Source: Candidatus Nitrosopumilus sp. (GTDB taxonomy: Archaea; Thermoproteota; Nitrososphaeria; Nitrososphaerales; Nitrosopumilaceae). Taken from it: a stretch of DNA of 5,656 bases. Made by a program: the position numbers and the translations under genes. This document shows positions 1-4,851 of the stretch, in pieces. The notes beneath the pieces are model-generated. The model was given only the letters and a program-made list of their open reading frames with translations, was not told the DNA's origin and made no database searches. Positions within the stretch are counted from its first letter, which is position 1. The number at the start of each line of letters is the position of its first letter. The DNA is taken from the NCBI GenBank assembly GCA_013203245.1, contig JABMOR010000125.1, positions 1-5,656 on the forward strand, written 5' to 3'.

Positions 1-437
1 CAATCATAAACTTAATTGCAGAATACAATCCATTTATGCTAGATGTAGAATTTAACACATTAAAGAAAAATTTGCCATTAGCAGAGTATTTGAAATCAAC
101 AAAAACAAAATTACTTGTTTCATGGCACGATTTTAAAAAGACCCCAAGTTCAGCAGAATTGGAAAAAAGGATATCTCAAATGAGTAAATTTTCATCAAAT
201 GTAAAAATAGTAAGCACTGCAAAGTCAACAGACGATTCAACTAGAATGCTAGAACTGTATAGCAAGAAAGGGAAAAACAATCTGATTTCATTTGCAATGG
301 GAGATCATGGCAGAATTTCAAGGATTTTGTGTCTGTATTTAGGCAGCCCATACACATACGTGTCACTAGGAAAAGCAATAGCTCCAGGACAGTTTAGTGT
401 TGATGAAGTAAAAAAAATTATAAATTTAAAAAAATAG
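1..437 (+). CDS. aroD: 3-dehydroquinate dehydratase, type I (AroD), 3' part only
   Basis: Converts 3-dehydroquinate to 3-dehydroshikimate through a Schiff-base lysine; cytosolic. The frame is open from base 3 to the TAG at 435-437 (144 codons), so the gene runs in from the left edge; the ATG at 36 is internal, because the family motif AEYNPFMLDVE spans it. Visible landmarks by comparison with E. coli AroD: Glu at 48-50 (Glu86 equivalent, in LDVE), catalytic His at 126-128 in SWHDF (His143), Schiff-base Lys at 204-206 in VKIVSTAKS (Lys170), Arg at 321-323 in GRISR (Arg213) and Gln at 390-392 in APGQ (Gln236). The position matching enteric Ser232 appears to be Ile (378-380). The type I family is about 220-250 residues, so roughly the N-terminal third is missing. 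It heads the shikimate cluster seen here. Family assignment is very secure; the start is outside the window. Confidence 0.96.
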   Translation, partial: IINLIAEYNPFMLDVEFNTLKKNLPLAEYLKSTKTKLLVSWHDFKKTPSSAELEKRISQMSKFSSNVKIVSTAKSTDDSTRMLELYSKKGKNNLISFAMGDHGRISRILCLYLGSPYTYVSLGKAIAPGQFSVDEVKKIINLKK

Positions 438-455
438 CAGTAAAATAGTTGAGAG

Positions 456-461
456 TTTAAA
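456..461 (+). promoter_or_regulatory. Candidate TATA box (TTTAAA) upstream of aroE
   Basis: TTTAAA is centred about 29 bp before the aroE ATG at 488, and no Shine-Dalgarno sequence is visible in the bases before that ATG. In archaea a TATA box sits about 25-27 bp upstream of the transcription start, so a transcript starting here would have a leader of only a few bases. The 50-bp aroD-aroE spacer is also the longest gap within the aroD-to-aroA block. The spacer is AT-rich, so a chance match is possible, and aroE could simply be read through from aroD. Confidence 0.3.
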
Positions 462-473
462 TCAATCATAATA
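456..473 (+). repeat. Spacer element copy 1, similar to 3625-3642
   Basis: This 18-base stretch in the aroD-aroE spacer matches 16 of 18 bases with 3625-3642 in the aroA-aroC spacer; the common core is AATCAAT followed by A or C and then ATAATA. The two are the only non-coding spacers of note in the window. It could be a shared regulator site or chance similarity between AT-rich sequences. Confidence 0.2.
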
Positions 474-487
474 CTCAATAAAATAAG

Positions 488-1309
488 ATGGGTAAATCAT
501 TTGCAGTAATAGGAGATCCTATTGATCATTCATTATCACCAAATATTCACAGCGCAGCATTTAGAGAATTAGATTTAGATTCATCATACATTGGATATAG
601 AATTCCTAAAGGGGAATTAGAGGGAGGAATACAAGGATTAAAAAAAATTAAAATTAATGGTTTCAATATTACAATTCCACATAAAATAGAGATGATGAAA
701 TATTTAGATATAATGGATGAGTCATGTAGTTTGATTGGAGCTGTTAATACAGTATCAAACAAAGATGGAATTCTAAAAGGATACAACACAGACATGGATG
801 GATTTTTAGAACCATTTAAGAAAAAGGAATTAAACATCAAAGGAACCAAAGTTCTTCTAATTGGAGCCGGTGGAGCTGCAAGAGCAATAGTTGCAGGATT
901 TGCTAAAGAAAAAGCAAAGAGCATAACCATTGCAAATAGAACATTAGAAAAAGCAACTAGTCTTTCAGAATTTGCAAAAACAATTGGAGTAGATGCAAAT
1001 GCTGTAAAAATTGAAGACGTTAAAGATACAGCAAAAAATTATGATATTATTGTTAATGCCACATCAGTGGGTCTCAAAAATGAACCCAGCGTTATTTCAT
1101 TGGATGGAATTAATGAAAAAACAATCGTATATGATATTGTATATGCTCCAATGAATACAGATTTTATCAAAAAAGCAAAAGCAGAAAAAGCAATCATAAT
1201 TTACGGTTATGAAATGCTTCTAGGTCAAGCTGTCAGAGCTTTTGAGATTTGGCACGGTATAGAAGCACCTTATAATGCCATGAAAAAAGCACTGTTAGGA
1301 GGATTTTGA
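488..1309 (+). CDS. aroE: Shikimate dehydrogenase (NADP-dependent), AroE
   Basis: Reduces 3-dehydroshikimate to shikimate with NADPH; cytosolic, fourth step of the pathway. At 273 residues it has the full family length. The N-terminal substrate domain shows SLSPNIHS (15-22), NITIPHK with catalytic Lys66, GAVNTV with Asn87, and NTDMDGF with catalytic Asp102. The Rossmann domain shows LIGAGGAARAI (124-134) and NRT (150-152), whose Arg is the usual NADP 2'-phosphate contact. NATSVG (190-195) and the C-terminal GYEMLLGQA with Gln247 complete the set. The family motif SLSPxxHN reads HS here, a minor variation. The start at 488 is chosen because the family begins a few residues before the VIGDPIxHSLSP motif; no Shine-Dalgarno is seen, so initiation may be leaderless. 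Its TGA overlaps the next ATG by one base. Confidence 0.97.
   Translation: MGKSFAVIGDPIDHSLSPNIHSAAFRELDLDSSYIGYRIPKGELEGGIQGLKKIKINGFNITIPHKIEMMKYLDIMDESCSLIGAVNTVSNKDGILKGYNTDMDGFLEPFKKKELNIKGTKVLLIGAGGAARAIVAGFAKEKAKSITIANRTLEKATSLSEFAKTIGVDANAVKIEDVKDTAKNYDIIVNATSVGLKNEPSVISLDGINEKTIVYDIVYAPMNTDFIKKAKAEKAIIIYGYEMLLGQAVRAFEIWHGIEAPYNAMKKALLGGF
1297..1302 (+). promoter_or_regulatory. Strong Shine-Dalgarno AGGAGG for shikimate kinase
   Basis: AGGAGG lies inside the last codons of aroE with a 6-base gap to the ATG at 1309. It decides the start of the kinase gene: the TTG codon at 1306 is in frame but too close to the Shine-Dalgarno. It is the only strong ribosome-binding site seen in the window and fits translation of an internal operon gene. 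Confidence 0.8.
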
Positions 1310-2163
1310 TGGCAAAAGCAAAGGCTACAGTCCACGGTGCAGTCTCATTGGTAAATGCAATTGCAAACCAAAAGGGAGCCACTTTAGGAATTGCATTAAA
1401 AGTAGAAGCAACAGTAGAGACAAGCCCAGGAAAAGGGATTTCAATCCAGTCTGAAAACAAGAGTCTAAGTTCTCGCCTGATTAACAAAACTGTAGAAAAA
1501 ATTATTTCAAAAAAGGATTTAGAGCAAAATAAAATTTCAATTACATTAGATTCAGAAATTCCTACAGGTTATGGATTAAAAAGCTCAAGTGCAATTTCTT
1601 CAGCAATTGCTCTAGCATGTGCAAAAATTTTCAACCCTAAATTGACTGATCAGCAAATTTTACTTGCAGGAGTTGATGCGTCAATTGAATCAAAAGTTAG
1701 CATAACCGGAGCATATGATGATGCATGTTCATGTTACTATGGAGGATTTAATGTTACAGATAATGCAAAGAAGAAAAGAATTAGATTTGAAAAAGGTCCA
1801 ACAAATTTAATTGCAGTGATATTTATTCCAAGAAATAGAAAAAGAGGAAATCTAAAAAAACTCAAAATTCTCTCATCCACATTTGAGAACGCATGGGAAT
1901 TATCTAGAAAAGCAAGTTATTGGGATGCAATGATAATAAATGGATTAGCTACGGCATCAATTTTAAATTCTGATCCTAAAATAATTACAGATTTAATTGA
2001 AAAAGGAGCACTAGGAGCATCAGTTTCAGGTAATGGACCATCAATTGCAGCAATTACAAAAAAAGAAAATGAAGCAACAATTAGAAAAGTATTTTCAACA
2101 TTAGAAGGAAATATTATAGTTTCAAAAATTAGTAACAAAAAGGCAGAAGTTCATGAAGTGTAA
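1309..2163 (+). CDS. aroK: Shikimate kinase, archaeal GHMP-kinase family
   Basis: Phosphorylates shikimate at the 3-hydroxyl with ATP. This is the archaeal enzyme of the GHMP (galacto-, homoserine, mevalonate, phosphomevalonate kinase) superfamily, unrelated to the P-loop AroK/AroL of bacteria. From ATG 1309 it is 284 residues, the usual length. The N-terminus AKATVHGAVSLVNAIA (4-19) is characteristic of archaeal shikimate kinases. The ATP-binding GHMP motif is PTGYGLKSSSA (85-95 region), followed by a GAYDDAC acidic segment (134-140) and the C-terminal glycine-rich SGNGPS (240-245). It is translationally coupled: TGATG overlaps the aroE stop, with AGGAGG 6 bases upstream, and its last 11 bases overlap aroA. 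The position between aroE and aroA supports shikimate over other GHMP substrates such as homoserine or mevalonate. Confidence 0.95.
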   Translation: MAKAKATVHGAVSLVNAIANQKGATLGIALKVEATVETSPGKGISIQSENKSLSSRLINKTVEKIISKKDLEQNKISITLDSEIPTGYGLKSSSAISSAIALACAKIFNPKLTDQQILLAGVDASIESKVSITGAYDDACSCYYGGFNVTDNAKKKRIRFEKGPTNLIAVIFIPRNRKRGNLKKLKILSSTFENAWELSRKASYWDAMIINGLATASILNSDPKIITDLIEKGALGASVSGNGPSIAAITKKENEATIRKVFSTLEGNIIVSKISNKKAEVHEV

Positions 2164-3421
2164 AATTGAAAAATCAAAAATTTCAGGGCAGATAGTTTGT
2201 CCTCCAAACAAGAGTTACACTCATAGAGCAATTTTTCTTGCATCGATTGCTGGAAAAAACAGTAGAGTTGAAAATGCATTATTGTCAGCAGACACTATTG
2301 CAACAATTGAAGCTTGTAAAAAATTTGGAGCAGAAATCGAGATTACAGATTCAGCAATTATTGTTAAAAATCCAATAAAAATAGGCACAAAAGTACCTGA
2401 AATTAACACAGAAAACTCAGGCACAACAATTAGAATAGCATCAGGCATTGCCAGTTTGTTTTCTGAAGAGATTACACTTACTGGAGATTCAAGTTTACAA
2501 AAAAGACCAATGCAGCCCCTCTTAGATGCATTATCAAGCATTGGAGCACAGTGTAGTTCAACTGACGGAAAACCACCAATCAAAATTAAAGGAAAGATTT
2601 TAGGGGGAGAAGTGAAAATTCCTGGAAATTTTTCAAGTCAATATATTTCAGCACTATTAATTTGTGCACCACTAACAGAAAAAGGAATCAATCTAACCAT
2701 AGAAGGAAATTTAGTATCAAAACCATATCTTGATGCAACAATTGCTACAATGAGAAAATTTGGTGTAACAGTACAAACACTAATCCCATACAAACGATAT
2801 AACATCACGCCACAAATCTATAAAGAAACAACATTTACTGTTCCAATTGATTTTTCAAGTCTTGCTCTTCTTCTATCAGCCACTGTTCTAAATGGAGAAG
2901 ATATTACAATAAATGGAAATATTGGGAATTATCCTCAAGGGGATGAAGTGTTCATAGATATTTTAGAAAAGTTAGGAGTAGAAATTACTATGGATGATGA
3001 TCAAATTAAAATTAAATCGCCTGAAAAATTAAACGGTGGAAAATTTGATTTGAGTAATTCCCCTGATCTTCTTCCACCTCTTGCAATTTTGGCATTACGT
3101 TCATCTGCACCAATTGAAATATTCAATGTAAAACATGCAAGGCTAAAAGAAACAGATAGAATTGCAATCATATCAAGAGAACTTGTAAAACTAGGAATTA
3201 AAGTTCAAGAAAAAGAAGACGGTATGATTTTAGAAGCATCTGAAAATATTTCAGGAGCTGATTTAATATCAGAAGAAGACCACAGATTATTCATGGCTTT
3301 TTGTATTGCCGGAATGTTTGTAGGTAATTGTACTGTAACTGATCCTGAATCAGTTAAAGTGTCATATCCAAATTTTATCGAAGAGATGAAACGTATTGGC
3401 GCCAAAATTAAAATCGATTAA
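2153..3421 (+). CDS. aroA: 3-phosphoshikimate 1-carboxyvinyltransferase (EPSP synthase), AroA
   Basis: Joins phosphoenolpyruvate to shikimate 3-phosphate, giving EPSP and phosphate; cytosolic two-domain protein. At 422 residues it is full length. Motifs, with E. coli equivalents: PPNKSYTHR (17-25; Lys22, Ser23, Arg27), ENSGTTIR (87-94; the NAGTAMR loop), DSSLQKRPM (112-120), SSQ (161-163; Ser169-Gln171), SPDLLPP with Asp305 (catalytic Asp313), ARLKETDR (329-336) with Glu333 (Glu341), EDHR (375-378) with Arg378 (Arg386), and SVKVSYPNF with Lys402 (Lys411). The residue equivalent to Pro101 is Ile95, as is common outside class I enzymes, while the Gly96 equivalent (Gly90) is kept. ATG 2153 overlaps the kinase gene by 11 bases, with only a weak AAGG 9 bases upstream, so coupled translation is likely. 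A 328-bp spacer follows. Confidence 0.97.
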   Translation: MKCKIEKSKISGQIVCPPNKSYTHRAIFLASIAGKNSRVENALLSADTIATIEACKKFGAEIEITDSAIIVKNPIKIGTKVPEINTENSGTTIRIASGIASLFSEEITLTGDSSLQKRPMQPLLDALSSIGAQCSSTDGKPPIKIKGKILGGEVKIPGNFSSQYISALLICAPLTEKGINLTIEGNLVSKPYLDATIATMRKFGVTVQTLIPYKRYNITPQIYKETTFTVPIDFSSLALLLSATVLNGEDITINGNIGNYPQGDEVFIDILEKLGVEITMDDDQIKIKSPEKLNGGKFDLSNSPDLLPPLAILALRSSAPIEIFNVKHARLKETDRIAIISRELVKLGIKVQEKEDGMILEASENISGADLISEEDHRLFMAFCIAGMFVGNCTVTDPESVKVSYPNFIEEMKRIGAKIKID

Positions 3422-3423
3422 AA

Positions 3424-3440
3424 TTATTTTTCAAAAAAAT
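3424..3440. terminator. Candidate T-tract terminator after aroA, usable from both sides
   Basis: Directly after the aroA stop there is a T5 run on the plus strand (3427-3431), and next to it an A7 run (3433-3439) that reads as T7 on the minus strand. Archaeal RNA polymerase commonly terminates on T-rich tracts without a hairpin. The plus-strand run could end the aroD/aroE-to-aroA transcript. The minus-strand run, with further T4 runs reading leftward from 3457, could end a minus-strand transcript of the hairpin segment at 3457-3540. In DNA this AT-rich, such tracts are weak evidence. Confidence 0.3.
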
Positions 3441-3456
3441 CATTAAAAGGTAAAAG

Positions 3457-3540
3457 GCGCGACCCTGTATAGAGTGAAAAGCATTCTCCTCACCCACAAC
3501 GCTTTTGCGTAGATAACATGTCATTTTCGCAGGGCCGCGC
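3457..3540 (-). ncRNA. Candidate structured non-coding RNA (GC-rich hairpin island)
   Basis: An 84-base island with about 52% GC by hand count stands in a spacer that is otherwise almost all A/T. Its ends pair: 3457-3467 (GCGCGACCCTG) with 3530-3540 (CAGGGCCGCGC). On the plus strand this helix has one A-C mismatch (3462/3535); on the minus strand the same pair is a G-U wobble, giving an unbroken 11-bp helix, which is why minus is preferred. Inside, 3476-3480 can pair with 3524-3528, and 3499-3502 with 3507-3510 as a small hairpin closed by a 4-base loop. An alternative pairing is 3477-3482 with 3501-3506. The minus strand runs into T-rich sequence beyond 3457. No tRNA T-loop, C/D boxes or clear ACA element were found, and I recognise no known family. 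It could instead be a processed 3' element of the aroA mRNA or a DNA-level site. Strand and ends are uncertain. Confidence 0.4.
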
Positions 3541-3722
3541 AAATTATTCTTTATAATTTACACGATATTGCATATATTGTGTATGTTATTGTTATATTTA
3601 AGAATATATTATAATTATTTCATATTTTAATCAATAATAATATAATTTTTAAACAGTCAGGACATAAAACCAAAAATAATCATTCAGATGATAAAATTCT
3701 CAGCAAATTCCAGAATGAGGAA
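3541..3722. other. Very AT-rich non-coding spacer upstream of aroC
   Basis: No gene is supported here. The sequence is almost entirely A and T from 3541 to about 3655, with small ATAATTAT-type palindromes and several TATA-like words. On the minus strand, TTATAA near 3551-3556 and TATATA near 3572-3577 are the nearest candidate boxes for a transcript of the hairpin island, but neither is at an ideal distance for starting exactly at 3540. On the plus strand, TTTTTAAA around 3646-3653 could serve an alternative, longer-leader promoter for aroC. A 34-codon frame at 3688-3789 runs into aroC out of frame and is not credible. Confidence 0.6.
3625..3642 (+). repeat. Spacer element copy 2, similar to 456-473
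   Basis: This is the second copy of the 18-base element (16 of 18 identical). It lies about 108 bases before the aroC start, whereas copy 1 ends 14 bases before aroE, so the two are not in equivalent positions relative to the start codons. That weakens a shared core-promoter reading but still allows a regulator-binding site. Confidence 0.2.
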
Positions 3723-3729
3723 TTATAAA
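3723..3729 (+). promoter_or_regulatory. TATA box for a probable leaderless aroC transcript
   Basis: TTATAAA is centred 24 bp upstream of the aroC ATG at 3750 and preceded by the purine-rich GAGGA, which suits a TFB recognition element. No Shine-Dalgarno lies between the box and the ATG. This is the layout expected for archaeal leaderless mRNAs, with transcription starting at or next to the A of the start codon. It implies that aroC and the downstream fusion gene form a separate transcription unit from aroE-aroA. Confidence 0.6.
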
Positions 3730-3749
3730 CATCGATTAATCTTGATAGT

Positions 3750-4847
3750 ATGTTGCCGGGAAGTTCTATTGGTCAGCGTCTTGTTTTAACAAGTTTTGGT
3801 GAAAGTCATGGGAAATCAATTGGAGCAGTATTGGATGGTTGTCCAGCAGGATTAGAAATTGATGAAAAAGACATTCAAAAAATGTTAGATCTTAGAAGAC
3901 CAGGTCAAAATCTAATTTCAACTCAAAGAAAAGAAGGAGACATCGTTGAAATTGTTTCAGGAGTTTTTAGAGGTCACACAACAGGTGCACCAATCACTAT
4001 GGTGGTTTGGAACAGTGATCAAAAATCAAAAGATTATGAAGATTTGAAAACAAAACTAAGACCAGGTCATTCAGATTATCCGGCAATGATGAAATATAAT
4101 CACTATAATGATCATAGGGGTGGAGGGAGATTTTCTGGAAGGTTAACAGCAACTCACGTTATGGGTGGAGCCATTGCAAGAAAATTACTCAAAGTAACAT
4201 TAGGTGTTGAAACAAACTCATTCGTATCACAGATTGGAAAAGTGAAGATGGAAGAAGAATTTAATGATAAAATGATTAATTTGATTTATAAAAATGAAGT
4301 TAGATGTCCAGAAACTAAAACTGCAAAAATTATGAGAGAGAATATTTTAGATGTAAGAAAGAAAGGAGATTCATTAGGAGGAATTATCGAATCAGTTACA
4401 ACAAATGTCCCAGTAGGACTAGGTGAACCAATTTTTAGTTCGTTAGAATCAGATTTAAGCAAAGCAATTTTTTCAATCCCATCAGTTAAAGGAATAGAGT
4501 TTGGTTCAGGATTTCATGGGTCTGAACTTTATGGTTCAGAAAATAATGATTTGTATTCTGTAAAGAAAGGAAAAATTATCACAGAAACAAACAGATCCGG
4601 AGGGATTCTAGGAGGCATTTCAAACGGAATGCCAATCACCATGAGAATTGCGTTCAAGCCAGCATCATCTATCGCTCAAAAACAAAAAACAATAGACATT
4701 AAAACAAAAAAAGAAACAATTCTCCAAGTCAAAGGTAGACACGACCCATGTGTTGTACCTAGAGCCCCACCAGTAGTAGATTCACTTGTAGCACTAACAA
4801 TTGCAGACCATGCACTCCTTTCAGGGGCAATCAAACCAGTTCTATAA
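3750..4847 (+). CDS. aroC: Chorismate synthase, AroC
   Basis: Makes chorismate from EPSP by a 1,4-anti elimination of phosphate, using reduced FMN; last step of the common pathway, usually a cytosolic tetramer. The 365-residue length is normal. Motifs: SFGESHGKSIGAVLDGCPAG (15-34) with His20, LRRPG (48-52), RPGHSDYPA (104-112) with His107, DHRGGGRFSGRLTA (121-134), NRSGGILGGISNG (281-293), KPASSI (303-308), and the C-terminal RHDPCVVPRAPPV (330-342) holding the conserved Arg-His-Asp group. The FSGRLTA form, rather than bacterial SSARETA, is the archaeal variety. Start 3750 places the SFGESHG motif at the usual distance and fits the TATA box 24 bp upstream. It is separated from aroA by 328 bp and from the next gene by only 4 bp. 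Confidence 0.97.
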   Translation: MLPGSSIGQRLVLTSFGESHGKSIGAVLDGCPAGLEIDEKDIQKMLDLRRPGQNLISTQRKEGDIVEIVSGVFRGHTTGAPITMVVWNSDQKSKDYEDLKTKLRPGHSDYPAMMKYNHYNDHRGGGRFSGRLTATHVMGGAIARKLLKVTLGVETNSFVSQIGKVKMEEEFNDKMINLIYKNEVRCPETKTAKIMRENILDVRKKGDSLGGIIESVTTNVPVGLGEPIFSSLESDLSKAIFSIPSVKGIEFGSGFHGSELYGSENNDLYSVKKGKIITETNRSGGILGGISNGMPITMRIAFKPASSIAQKQKTIDIKTKKETILQVKGRHDPCVVPRAPPVVDSLVALTIADHALLSGAIKPVL

Positions 4848-4851
4848 GAAA

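Noticed and set aside
547..930. 127-codon open frame on the minus strand inside aroE
   Set aside because: Antisense shadow of a confidently assigned gene; its hydrophobic composition follows from the AT-rich coding strand, and it shows no family motif.
1306..1308. TTG as the start codon of the shikimate kinase
   Set aside because: The next codon is ATG (1309), which has ideal spacing to AGGAGG and gives the standard N-terminus.
1233..1487. 84-codon minus-strand frame across the aroE/kinase junction
   Set aside because: It lies opposite two real, overlapping genes and has no recognisable domain.
1917..2138. 73-codon minus-strand frame opposite the kinase gene
   Set aside because: Shadow of the GHMP kinase coding region, including its SGNGPS motif; no independent support.
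2411..2440. Sign of an unusual glyphosate-insensitive EPSP synthase (Ile95 at the Pro101 position)
   Set aside because: The Gly96 equivalent is retained, and an aliphatic residue at the Pro101 position is common outside the class I enzymes, so nothing special can be claimed from sequence.
2221..2583. 120-codon minus-strand frame opposite aroA
   Set aside because: Shadow frame; the plus-strand protein has the full set of EPSP synthase motifs here.
3205..3405. 66-codon minus-strand frame opposite the 3' end of aroA
   Set aside because: Shadow frame opposite the catalytic C-terminal region of aroA (DHR and Lys402); no independent motif.
3457..3540. tRNA gene in the GC-rich island
   Set aside because: Length and a 7-bp acceptor-like helix fit superficially, but there is no T-loop GTTCRA-type sequence, no D-loop consensus and no proper anticodon arm on either strand.
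3457..3540. C/D-box or H/ACA guide RNA in the GC-rich island
   Set aside because: No RUGAUGA/CUGA box pair on either strand, and neither a clear kink-turn nor an ACA at the expected place after the stem; it remains an unassigned structured RNA candidate.
3688..3789. 34-codon plus-strand frame overlapping the aroC start
   Set aside because: Short, out of frame with aroC, covers the TATA box, and has no Shine-Dalgarno or similarity I can recognise.
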